From: Chloroflexota bacterium
GTDB taxonomy: Bacteria; Chloroflexota; Anaerolineae; Caldilineales; Caldilineaceae
Reading direction: 5' to 3'
Assembly: GCA_016199425.1 (NCBI GenBank)
Contig: JACQGT010000074.1
Coordinates: 1 to 5,241, forward strand
Length of the DNA: 5,241 nt
This document shows, piece after piece, positions 1 through 5,241 of the stretch. Made by a program: the position numbers and the translations under genes. The notes under the pieces were generated by a model. The model made no database searches. It saw only the letters and a program-made list of their open reading frames with translations, and was not told where the DNA came from. Each line of letters starts with the position of its first letter. Position 1 is the first letter of the stretch.

Positions 1-709
1 GCTGCTGGAAAAGCCGATGGTGATGAACGCGCAGGAGGCCGAGGAACTGATCGCCGTACGGGACAGGACGGGCAAACTGCTGGTCGTCTCCTTCAACGGC
101 AGCCTGTCGCCCCAGATTCGCACCGCCGAGCGCTTGCTGCGCTCCGGCGCATTGGGTACAATTTTGAATATCCACGCGGTGGCCTACCAGGGCTGGAAGA
201 CGGGCACGGCCGGCACCTGGCGGCAGATTCCCGCTGTGGCGGGCGGCGGCTTTCTCTTTGACACCGGCGCGCATATGCTCAACACTGTGGCGGACCTGGC
301 CGGGGAAGACTTTGTGGAGGTGGCCGCCTGGCTGGACAACCGGGGCGCGGCGGTGGACATTCTGGGCGCGGCCATTGGCCGTCTGGCCTCCGGCGCGCTG
401 GTCACCCTCAGCGGCTGCGGCGAAATGCCGCCCAAAGTCATCGGCTCCGATGTGTCAGTATTCTGCACCGGCGGTCTGATCCAGACGGGCATCTGGGGCG
501 AAAAGCTGCTGGTGCAGAAAGCAGGAGAACCGATGCCCGAGCCGGTGGAAGTGCCCGCCTCTCTGGGCCAATGGCAGCAATTCCTGGCCGTGCGCGCCGG
601 GACTATCCCCAATCCCTGCCCGCCGGAAGTGGGTCTGCGTATGGCGAAGCTGTGGGACGCGATTCAGGCGTCGGCGCGGCTGAACGGGCAAGTAGTCAAG
701 GTGGGATGA
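1..709 (+). CDS. Gfo/Idh/MocA-family oxidoreductase, C-terminal part (5' end cut by window)
   Basis: Cytoplasmic NAD(P)-dependent oxidoreductase of the Gfo/Idh/MocA family, which oxidises or reduces a hydroxyl on sugars, inositols or related polyols. The reading frame is open from base 2 and begins LLEKPMVMN. EKP at bases 8-16 is the family's conserved motif containing the catalytic lysine. The distal active-site motif GGGFLFDTGAHMLN follows, with Asp at 260-262 and His at 272-274, so the enzyme looks catalytically intact. About 235 residues are visible against a usual 330-370. The missing part is the N-terminal Rossmann nucleotide-binding domain, including its GxGxxG loop. ATG at 17 lies inside the conserved motif and is not the real start. 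The gene ends with two in-frame stops (TGA TGA, 707-712). It is followed on the same strand by a ThuA-domain gene, a pairing seen in ThuA/ThuB-type sugar loci. The substrate cannot be read from this sequence. Confidence 0.93.
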   Translation, partial: LLEKPMVMNAQEAEELIAVRDRTGKLLVVSFNGSLSPQIRTAERLLRSGALGTILNIHAVAYQGWKTGTAGTWRQIPAVAGGGFLFDTGAHMLNTVADLAGEDFVEVAAWLDNRGAAVDILGAAIGRLASGALVTLSGCGEMPPKVIGSDVSVFCTGGLIQTGIWGEKLLVQKAGEPMPEPVEVPASLGQWQQFLAVRAGTIPNPCPPEVGLRMAKLWDAIQASARLNGQVVKVG

Positions 710-710
710 T

Positions 711-770
711 GAGATGATGGGATAATGAGGTGTTCGGTACCGACCCATCATCTCATTATCCCATCATCTC
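711..770. repeat. Perfect 19-bp inverted repeat between oxidoreductase and ThuA-like genes
   Basis: Bases 711-729 (gagatgatgggataatgag) and 752-770 (its exact reverse complement) can form a 19-bp stem around a 22-nt spacer. The spacer contains the 8-bp palindrome cggtaccg. The stem begins two bases after the oxidoreductase stop and is built from gatga/gatgg-like units. It is not followed by a T-run (next bases tgcctc), so a classical intrinsic terminator is unlikely. An mRNA-stabilising or partly terminating hairpin between two operon genes, or a dispersed intergenic repeat, are the better readings. Confidence 0.85.
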
Positions 771-816
771 TGCCTCACGAGTGGTCTATATCTACACACC
801 AATTGAACCAATCAAC

Positions 817-820
817 GGAG
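817..820 (+). promoter_or_regulatory. Ribosome binding site for the ThuA-like gene
   Basis: GGAG lies six bases upstream of the ATG at 827. It decides in favour of this start over the in-frame ATG at 725, which has no such site and would translate through the inverted repeat. Confidence 0.75.
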
Positions 821-826
821 CAACCA

Positions 827-1615
827 ATGAGCGACATTCGCGTAACAGTCTGGAACGAATACCGCCACGAGCGGGAGAACGAATTTATCGGCGGCCTCTA
901 TCCCGAAGGCATCCACGGCGCGATTGCCGCGGGTCTGCGGGAGCAGGGCTTTACAAATGTGCGCACGGCCACGTTGGACGAGCCGGAGCACGGCTTGACC
1001 GACGAAGTGCTGGCCCAAACCGATGTGCTGACCTGGTGGGGTCACAAGGCCCACGGCGCGGTGGAGGATGGTATTGTGGAGAAGGTACATAACCGGGTGT
1101 TGGAAGGGATGGGACTGATCGTCCTTCATTCCGGCCACTTCTCGAAGATTTTTCGCAAGCTGATGGGGTCGTCCTGTAGCCTGCGCTGGCGGGAAGCCGA
1201 CGAGAAGGAGCGCATTTGGGTGGTGAAGCCCAGCCATCCCATCGCGCAGGGGCTGCCCCCCTTCTTCGAGAACGACGAGTGCGAGATGTACGGGGAACTC
1301 TTCGACATCCCCACCCCGGACGATCTGGTCTTCATCAGTTGGTTCGAGGGGGGCAACGTCTTCCGCAGCGGCTGCACCTTCCACCGGGGCAACGGCAAAA
1401 TCTTCTACTTCCGCCCCGGCCACGAGACCTACCCGATGTACCACAAGCCGCTGATTCGCCAGGTGATCGCCAACGCGGCCCGCTGGGCCGCGCCTGCGGG
1501 TGGGCCAGCTTATCCTTACACCCAGGCAGGCCACACCCGCCACATCGCCATCAACGAGCGGGAGTCGTTGGAGCCGATTGCGCCGAGGGAAAGCAAACGG
1601 GCGCGGATTGGGTAA
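827..1615 (+). CDS. ThuA-domain protein (trehalose-utilisation-like, class I glutamine amidotransferase-like fold)
   Basis: Complete 262-residue cytoplasmic protein of the ThuA family; typical ThuA proteins are about this length. In rhizobia ThuA works with the Gfo/Idh/MocA dehydrogenase ThuB in trehalose and disaccharide oxidation to 3-keto sugars. The exact substrate here is not known. Visible family features are the N-terminal strand DIRVTVWNEYRHE (3-15), WWGHKAHG (70-77), the nucleophile-elbow-like LIVLHSGHFSK (97-107), KPSHPIAQGLP (134-144) and YFRPGHETYP (194-203). The usual glutamine-amidotransferase cysteine is not present at the elbow, which reads HSGH, as is normal in ThuA proteins. 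The start is set by GGAG six bases upstream. No signal peptide or membrane segment is seen. It follows the oxidoreductase gene by 117 nt on the same strand, so co-transcription is likely unless the hairpin between them stops transcription. It ends just before a GC-rich hairpin at 1626. Confidence 0.92.
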   Translation: MSDIRVTVWNEYRHERENEFIGGLYPEGIHGAIAAGLREQGFTNVRTATLDEPEHGLTDEVLAQTDVLTWWGHKAHGAVEDGIVEKVHNRVLEGMGLIVLHSGHFSKIFRKLMGSSCSLRWREADEKERIWVVKPSHPIAQGLPPFFENDECEMYGELFDIPTPDDLVFISWFEGGNVFRSGCTFHRGNGKIFYFRPGHETYPMYHKPLIRQVIANAARWAAPAGGPAYPYTQAGHTRHIAINERESLEPIAPRESKRARIG

Positions 1616-1625
1616 ATGAAAGAAC

Positions 1626-1657
1626 GACCCGCCAGGATTCGGAAAACCTGGCGGGTC
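1626..1657 (+). terminator. Hairpin after the ThuA-like gene, probable transcription terminator (repeat copy 1)
   Basis: Perfect 11-bp GC-rich stem, gacccgccagg (1626-1636) with cctggcgggtc (1647-1657), and a 10-nt loop. It starts 10 bases after the ThuA-like stop codon. The following bases (tgttgctc) are only a weak T-tract, so termination may be partial. The same 32-nt element recurs at 2379-2410 with four mismatches. Confidence 0.7.
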
Positions 1658-1659
1658 TG

Positions 1660-1689
1660 TTGCTCGAAGGCCACGGCTGCGGCTATAAT
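1660..1689 (+). promoter_or_regulatory. Candidate sigma-70 promoter for the small two-gene module
   Basis: A perfect TATAAT -10 box sits at 1684-1689. The best -35 candidate is ttgctc (1660-1665), which matches the consensus only in TTG, with an 18-bp spacer. Transcription would start near 1696, shortly before the first small gene and just after the upstream hairpin. This fits an independently expressed two-gene unit. Confidence 0.55.
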
Positions 1690-1716
1690 GCCTTCAGTGT
1701 TTGGGTTTTGTGTTGA

Positions 1717-1722
1717 ATGGAG
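1717..1722 (+). promoter_or_regulatory. Possible ribosome binding site overlapping an upstream ATG
   Basis: The sequence ATGGAG can be read as an alternative start codon (1717) or as a GGAG Shine-Dalgarno lying nine bases before the ATG at 1732. The ATG at 1717 has no Shine-Dalgarno of its own, so 1732 is preferred. Confidence 0.45.
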
Positions 1723-1731
1723 ACTGGGGCA

Positions 1732-2043
1732 ATGCTCTACGAAAATGTGATTACCAAACCGGTCTACCGGGTTTTGAGCAATCTGACGCAGGAAAAACGG
1801 CCAGAAGTTGCGCTGCCACTGGCGCTGAAGGAATTGCTGCGGCTCAAACTCAACGAAGCCAAAGAGCGCCAACTGGCTTTTGAGGAAAAATACGGCATTC
1901 CCTTTGATGCCTTCAAAACAGCCTGGGATGCGGACGAAATTGCGGATCGCCACTCCTATCCGGTCGAACGGGACTATTGGGAATGGGAAGCGGCTGTGAC
2001 TGATGAATCTCAGCTAACAGAAATGGCAACTCAATTTCTATGA
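1732..2043 (+). CDS. Small antitoxin-like protein (first gene of a putative TumE-type toxin-antitoxin pair)
   Basis: Protein of 103 residues from ATG 1732, or 108 from the in-frame ATG at 1717. The later start is chosen because GGAG precedes it. A predicted helical, charged region (TQEKRPEVALPLALKELLRLKLNEAKERQ in part, about residues 19-47) leads into the motif FEEKYGIPFDAFKTAW (about 50-65). An acidic C-terminal half follows, with DYWEWEAAV (about 81-89). The FEEKYG...F..F...W...D+.EWEA layout is one I associate with small antitoxins encoded next to TumE- or RelE-like toxins. This is recognition by pattern, not by a search. Its stop overlaps the next start (ATGA, 2040-2043), so translation is probably coupled. 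By hand count, bases 1861-1920 are about 43% GC against about 77% at 361-420 in the sugar gene, which hints at transfer. It could also be an uncharacterised gene without toxin-related function. Confidence 0.72.
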   Translation: MLYENVITKPVYRVLSNLTQEKRPEVALPLALKELLRLKLNEAKERQLAFEEKYGIPFDAFKTAWDADEIADRHSYPVERDYWEWEAAVTDESQLTEMATQFL

Positions 2044-2372
2044 CAGCCGAAGAATTTGAGAGCGCAATTCGCACAGTAGCGCTCGCTTCACCGATTTGTC
2101 ATATTCCGTCAGTAAGACGTTCCTCGGCGTCGGCTGTCAACCTGCGTATTCAACTCACCAACGGTGACTTCATAGACATTTTCTACAACGAAGTATCGGA
2201 CACAACCGCATACGCGCTGATCAGTGGAAATCGCCGTATTTACGGTGCGGACAATACGGGTGGGTGGCATTTTCATCCGTTCGGTACTCCAGAAGTGCAT
2301 ATACCCCTGGTAGCCCCCCTGCCTTTTGCGGAATTTCTGGTGTCGGTTGAAAAACAGATTCAGAGCCGCTAA
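2040..2372 (+). CDS. TumE-like putative toxin of a type II toxin-antitoxin pair
   Basis: Small 110-residue protein, complete, with no signal peptide or membrane segment. It reads as an alternating strand-rich fold: VNLRIQLTNGDFIDIFYNE (33-51), then TTAYALISGNRRIYGADN (55-72), then a distinctive WHFHPFGTPEVH block (76-87). An N-terminal helix (about 2-13) and a C-terminal helix (about 95-108) frame it. The order 'D-x-x-D-x-x-Y strand, R-x-x-Y-x-x-D-N, then H-x-H-P...H' resembles the TumE toxin family. The His/Asp/Arg residues D46, R65/R66, D71, H77, H79 and H87 would be the active or structural residues; this is inference. It starts inside the stop codon of the upstream antitoxin-like gene (ATGA overlap) with no strong Shine-Dalgarno, as expected for coupled translation. 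It ends seven bases before a strong bidirectional terminator. The target of the toxin is not deducible here. Confidence 0.7.
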   Translation: MTAEEFESAIRTVALASPICHIPSVRRSSASAVNLRIQLTNGDFIDIFYNEVSDTTAYALISGNRRIYGADNTGGWHFHPFGTPEVHIPLVAPLPFAEFLVSVEKQIQSR

Positions 2373-2375
2373 AAT

Positions 2376-2413
2376 AAAGACCCGCCCAGTTTCAGAAAAC
2401 CTGGCGGGTCTTT
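2376..2413. terminator. Bidirectional intrinsic terminator between convergent genes (repeat copy 2)
   Basis: An 11-bp stem, aaagacccgcc (2376-2386) with ggcgggtcttt (2403-2413), is extended by an AG/CT pair past a bulged C. It is followed by TTTT on the + strand and by TTTATTTTA on the - strand. It fills the 45-nt gap between the stop of the TumE-like gene and the stop of the convergent glycosidase gene, so it can serve both. Its core, 2379-2410, is the same 32-nt element as the hairpin at 1626-1657. Confidence 0.85.
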
Positions 2414-2417
2414 TCAA

Positions 2418-4940
2418 TCAATTCGGATCGTAGGGGCACCTCTCCCCGGCCAACCCCCGGAAGTAGATGCACAACCCCACAAAGGCCGGGCGCAGACGCA
2501 GTTCGTCGATCTGGCTCGGCTCCAGAATCGCCCACCAGTACTGCTCCTCGTCAAAGGGATCCCCGTCCTCCAGCCAGTCCAGATTGGGCATTGTCAGAAC
2601 GCTCATCAGCCCGACCCACGGCTGCCAGTGTTCCCCGGCCCAGACGTAGGCACGACGCAGATAGTCCGCTTTGACAAACTCGTCGATGCCCGCGCCCGCG
2701 CCGAACCAGTAGTAGTCCGGGTTGACCGGGTCGCTGGTCCAGCCGAACTCCAGAATGGCCATGCGTTTGTCGCCGTCGCCATTGGCCTGCATAATTTTGC
2801 GAATGTCCTCCACGTGGCGGAAGGCGAAGAAGCGTTGGCCGCCGTAGGCCGGGTTGACCGCGGCCTGGGCCGGGTCCGTCTCCGGCGGCGCGGCAAAGCC
2901 CGCGGCGTGGACGCCCAGCAGATCGAAGTAACCGTCGCTGTTGCCTTTCATCGCCCGGTACATCTCTGCGTAGAAGCGGGTATCGGGCATGGCGATTTCG
3001 TTGTCGGTGCCGGTGGGGGCCATGCCCGCGCTGATGACAATCGCGTTGGGGTTGGCCGCTTTGATGGCCCGATAGACCTGGCCGAGCAGAGCCGCGTATT
3101 GGGCCGGGTTGGGTCGTTTGCCCCCCCACTCCCGGGCCAGATTGGGCTCGTTGCCCACCTGCCAGGCGTGGACGCAGCCCACCGCCGCGCGGGTACAATT
3201 ATAACGCTGGGCAAGCATCGAAACGAACTCGACAAATTTTCCGTTAGACGCGGGCGGCTGCCCGGCCCAAAAGTCGGGGTTGTCCGCGTTCAGGTCGAGC
3301 CGAGCCAGCAGATAGAGTCCGCTTGCGTTCACCTGGCGTACTACCCGGTCCGCTTCCACCTCCAGTGTGTACTGCCCCGGCGCTGGCTCCATATCCTCCC
3401 AGGCAAAGCTCTGGCGCACCCAACGGAAACCGGCCTCCTGCATCAGCGTCAAATCCCGATCCGCAATCTCCCGCCGCCACCAGAGAAAGGCATTTGCCCC
3501 AAAATCTGGGCTACGGATTTCGGCAGGGGGGGGATAAATGGATGTCGGCGTGACGGTTGGGGTAGCTGTCGGGGCTGGGCTGGGGGTCGGCGTGGCGGGG
3601 ACAGGCGTCACCACCGACGAGCAGGCCTGGATCGACACGCCGTCGGCAAACATCGACGCCACCCCGCCCGCGCCGTCGTTGAAAGTCCCCAGCAGCAGAA
3701 AGAGCCGTTTGCCCGCCAGAGCCGTCAAATCGTAGCTGATTTCTCGCCAGTATCGGGCATCCTCCACCCCCTGCATCACCCGTGTCGTCTTGCCGTCCGC
3801 TGCCACCCACAGGTAGTGGAAATCACCGCCGCTGCTGACGGCCCGCCAGAGCGCGGCGCGCAGGGTAATCTGGGCCGCGCCGAGGGGCAGTGTCACCCAC
3901 TGGTAAGCGGTGCTGTCGCTGTAGGCGTTGGCCTGGCCGGGGGGAATCCCCAGCCCCAGGCTGCGGCTGCCCGACCAGACAGGCTCAGTGGCATACCGTC
4001 CTGGTCGGGGTGTATTAGGGATCGTCCAGCCGCTGTTCGACTCAAAATCCCCATTCACCACCAATTCCTTGCAGAGCGCGGGTGCTGTTGGGGTCTTCGT
4101 CGGCGTGACTGTCGCTGTCGGCTCCCCGCCAGAAACCGGGGCCATCCGATAGACGAGGGGGAGCATCAGCGAAGGAGGTGGACTGCTCTTAGGGCTGGGG
4201 GTCAAAGCTGCTCTCTTCGATGGCTCTGGACAGGCGTAAAGACGCACATTGTCCACCCCCATCGCCGCGCGCCCAGGCCCTCCGCTGTTGAGTACACCGA
4301 AAATCAGCTCGACCCGGCTGCCGGCCAGCAGTGTCAGGTCATAGGCTACCGGCTGCCAGGAGGGCAGGTCGACGCGTTCGTCGAAAAGGGTGTGGTGATC
4401 CGGGCCGACACGCACGCGCAGATATTGGCGGTCACGCCCGCTGCCGCTGGCTGTGCGCCACACATCTGCCATCAAGACCAGCGACTCGACATCCGCGGGC
4501 AGGTCGAGAGTCTGCCTGGCCTGGCTGTCGCCGTAGGCAAACTGGTCCGTCGGCCCACTGCCCAGACGCAGACTGCGGCTGCCTTCGCTGGCCTGTTCAT
4601 CGGTGTAGGCGGCGGGACGGGGGGACAATGGAAGATGCCAATCGCCGGTCCATTCAAAGCTGCCGTTGGCGATCAACTGGCGGCACTCTTTGCCCGCGGG
4701 ATCGAAGCCAGCCAGACGAGAAAGCGAAGGAATACCCGGCGCAGACGAAGTGGGCTTTTCGACGCGCGACTCAACCGGCAATCCGGGGGGGACGCGCCCC
4801 GCGAAAAAGTCCGCATTGCGGGAATACCAGAAGGCCGCCACAATCAGCAGAGCAAAGAGAATCTCCACAGCCACAGTCAGCGGGGATTGGCTGCGGGCCA
4901 GGCGGCGGATGGGATTGGGGTCAGCAGTGCTGGTTGTCAT
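2418..4940 (-). CDS. Membrane-anchored multidomain glycoside hydrolase (two CBM-like modules + clan GH-A catalytic domain)
   Basis: An 840-residue extracytoplasmic enzyme expected to cleave a polysaccharide or glycoside; the substrate is unknown. In order: a basic cytoplasmic N-terminus with R12, R13 and R16; one hydrophobic segment (about 21-39, VAVEILFALLIVAAFWYS) acting as signal anchor; CBM4/9-like beta-sandwich module A (about 85-237, starting LIANGSFEW); a Pro/Ser/Thr linker with LMLPLVYR (258-265); module B (about 290-440, starting LVVNGDFE); a second Pro/Thr linker (443-472); and a TIM-barrel domain (about 478-836). WQVGNEPN gives a candidate acid/base E598 and MAILEFGWTS a candidate nucleophile E731, about 130 residues apart as in clan GH-A. 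LLGVHAAGF (H678) fits the conserved barrel His. GH39-like or GH5-like is the best family guess. The start at 4940 puts the basic region directly before the membrane segment, but no clear Shine-Dalgarno precedes it. An extended -10 promoter lies just upstream. It follows a TPR-like gene by 39 nt on the same strand. Confidence 0.9.
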   Translation of the reverse strand: MTTSTADPNPIRRLARSQSPLTVAVEILFALLIVAAFWYSRNADFFAGRVPPGLPVESRVEKPTSSAPGIPSLSRLAGFDPAGKECRQLIANGSFEWTGDWHLPLSPRPAAYTDEQASEGSRSLRLGSGPTDQFAYGDSQARQTLDLPADVESLVLMADVWRTASGSGRDRQYLRVRVGPDHHTLFDERVDLPSWQPVAYDLTLLAGSRVELIFGVLNSGGPGRAAMGVDNVRLYACPEPSKRAALTPSPKSSPPPSLMLPLVYRMAPVSGGEPTATVTPTKTPTAPALCKELVVNGDFESNSGWTIPNTPRPGRYATEPVWSGSRSLGLGIPPGQANAYSDSTAYQWVTLPLGAAQITLRAALWRAVSSGGDFHYLWVAADGKTTRVMQGVEDARYWREISYDLTALAGKRLFLLLGTFNDGAGGVASMFADGVSIQACSSVVTPVPATPTPSPAPTATPTVTPTSIYPPPAEIRSPDFGANAFLWWRREIADRDLTLMQEAGFRWVRQSFAWEDMEPAPGQYTLEVEADRVVRQVNASGLYLLARLDLNADNPDFWAGQPPASNGKFVEFVSMLAQRYNCTRAAVGCVHAWQVGNEPNLAREWGGKRPNPAQYAALLGQVYRAIKAANPNAIVISAGMAPTGTDNEIAMPDTRFYAEMYRAMKGNSDGYFDLLGVHAAGFAAPPETDPAQAAVNPAYGGQRFFAFRHVEDIRKIMQANGDGDKRMAILEFGWTSDPVNPDYYWFGAGAGIDEFVKADYLRRAYVWAGEHWQPWVGLMSVLTMPNLDWLEDGDPFDEEQYWWAILEPSQIDELRLRPAFVGLCIYFRGLAGERCPYDPN
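3621..4073 (-). other. CBM-like beta-sandwich module B within the glycosidase
   Basis: This encodes residues 290-440. It is an evident duplicate of module A, with the same landmarks in the same order (NGDFE, SGSRSLGLG, WREISYDLTALAG, FADGVSIQAC). It is separated from A by a Pro/Thr linker and from the catalytic domain by a second one. Confidence 0.7.
4230..4688 (-). other. CBM-like beta-sandwich module A within the glycosidase
   Basis: This encodes residues 85-237. It shares with module B the order NG-S/D-FE...W, a PRP..Y, a GSRSL-L-LG, a 'W.P/R..-YDLT-LAG-R' segment and a closing D-V/G-V-(R/S)-(L/I).AC. This pattern fits carbohydrate-binding or galactose-binding-like folds of the CBM4/9 type. 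Confidence 0.7.
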
Positions 4941-4973
4941 TGGTAGGTAGACTGAGTCGGATGTATTGAGGAC

Positions 4974-5002
4974 ACTATATCACCAGCCGGGGAAGTGGTC
5001 AA
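4974..5002 (-). promoter_or_regulatory. Strong sigma-70 promoter with extended -10 for the glycosidase gene
   Basis: Read on the - strand: -35 box TTGACC (5002-4997, five of six consensus matches), a 17-bp spacer, then TGA-TATAGT (4982-4974), an extended -10 with five of six matches in the hexamer. Transcription would start near 4967 and leave a leader of about 27 nt before the ATG at 4940. The promoter overlaps the last codons of the TPR-like gene, and its TG element is part of that gene's stop codon. Confidence 0.7.
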
Positions 5003-5241
5003 CGGGGAGTAGCCGAGAGACTTCATCCCCCGGCTGAAATGCACCCGATTGATAAGTTCCAAAAAGAACCTTCTCGATTTTTGCCAATTCGCCCCGGGCT
5101 CCAATCCGGGCAAGGATGGCCTGCGCCTCGCCCAGATGGGCCAATCCTTCATCTCGCCTGCCCACACCCAGCAGATACGTTCCGTAGCGGCGCAAAATCA
5201 TCCCCACCAGAAAAGGATTGCTCTCCTGCCGCGCCAGGGCC
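4980..5241 (-). CDS. C-terminal end of a TPR-like protein (5' part beyond the window)
   Basis: The frame is open from the window's right edge to TGA at 4982-4980 and gives 86 residues, beginning ALARQESNPFLVG. The segment ILRRYGTYLLGVGRRDEGLAHLGEA followed by AQAILARIGARGELAKIEKVL has the paired-helix spacing of a tetratricopeptide repeat (G/A-Y-L...G-R-x-x-E...L-x-x-A...A-I). The tail GTYQSGAFQPGDEVSRLLP is non-repetitive. Such C-terminal TPR arrays are common in large AAA/LuxR- or SARP-like regulators and adenylate-cyclase-like proteins of Chloroflexota, but the effector part is outside the window and its role cannot be assigned. The gene runs in the same direction as the glycosidase, 39 nt upstream of it. 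Internal GTG (5207) and ATG codons are not the true start because the frame continues to the edge with similar helical sequence. Confidence 0.7.
   Translation of the reverse strand, partial: ALARQESNPFLVGMILRRYGTYLLGVGRRDEGLAHLGEAQAILARIGARGELAKIEKVLFGTYQSGAFQPGDEVSRLLPVDHFPGW

Noticed and set aside
718..726. TGG-GATAAT as an extended -10 for the ThuA-like gene
   Set aside because: It lies inside the inverted repeat arm, and no acceptable -35 box is present about 17 bases upstream (aaggtg at 698-703).
711..770. Intrinsic terminator after the oxidoreductase
   Set aside because: The stem is long and perfect, but no T-run follows it and the spacer is 22 nt. It is kept as a repeat/hairpin instead.
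725..826. Upstream ATG start for the ThuA-like gene, adding 34 residues
   Set aside because: The extension would be translated from the inverted repeat and has no family similarity. The ATG at 827 has GGAG six bases upstream and gives the usual ThuA N-terminus.
812..1543. 243-residue open frame on the - strand opposite the ThuA-like gene
   Set aside because: It is the antisense of a well-conserved protein, shows no domain of its own and has no ribosome binding site that I can see.
2376..2413. Insertion-sequence ends or attachment sites at the two 32-nt hairpins
   Set aside because: No transposase or integrase gene and no target-site duplication are visible. The T-tracts and positions after stop codons fit terminators better, so mobility is raised only as a hypothesis.
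2628..4946. 772-residue open frame on the + strand
   Set aside because: It lies antisense to the glycosidase gene in GC-rich DNA. Its translation is rich in Arg, Gly, Ala and Pro and has no recognisable domain, whereas the opposite strand encodes clear modules and catalytic motifs.

Overview
This is a 5.2-kb, mostly GC-rich bacterial window with five to six genes. The long secreted-type glycoside hydrolase has Pro/Thr linkers and an LPLVY-type motif. Together with a ThuA/Gfo-Idh-MocA pair and short hairpin terminators reused between genes, this suggests a Chloroflexota bacterium (Anaerolineae/Caldilineae-like). That placement is inference from style, not from a marker gene.

Left part (+ strand, 1-1615): the C-terminal two thirds of a Gfo/Idh/MocA-family NAD(P)-dependent sugar oxidoreductase is cut by the window edge. 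A 117-nt gap carrying a perfect 19-bp inverted repeat follows, and then a complete ThuA-domain protein with a good Shine-Dalgarno. Pairs of these two families occur in sugar and disaccharide oxidation loci (ThuA/ThuB of rhizobia), so the two probably act on the same keto-sugar pathway.

Middle (+ strand, 1616-2417): a GC-rich hairpin ends the sugar genes and a consensus TATAAT promoter follows at once. Then come two small overlapping genes (ATGA overlap), read here as a toxin-antitoxin-like pair: a FEEKYG-type antitoxin-like protein and a TumE-like toxin. This module is visibly less GC-rich than its neighbours. It is bracketed by two 32-nt hairpin copies identical at 28 of 32 positions, which suggests an acquired cassette or a terminator family that recombination could use.

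Right part (- strand, 2418-5241): an 840-aa membrane-anchored or secreted protein has two homologous carbohydrate-binding-like beta-sandwich modules, two Pro/Thr linkers and a C-terminal clan GH-A (GH39/GH5-like) catalytic domain with both candidate catalytic glutamates. Upstream of it, on the same strand, is the C-terminal end of a TPR-like protein. A near-consensus sigma-70 promoter with an extended -10 overlaps the 3' end of that TPR gene. The TGA stop of the TPR gene is itself the TGn element of the promoter.

No tRNA, rRNA, CRISPR array, transposase or riboswitch was recognised. No gap longer than 300 bases is without a gene.
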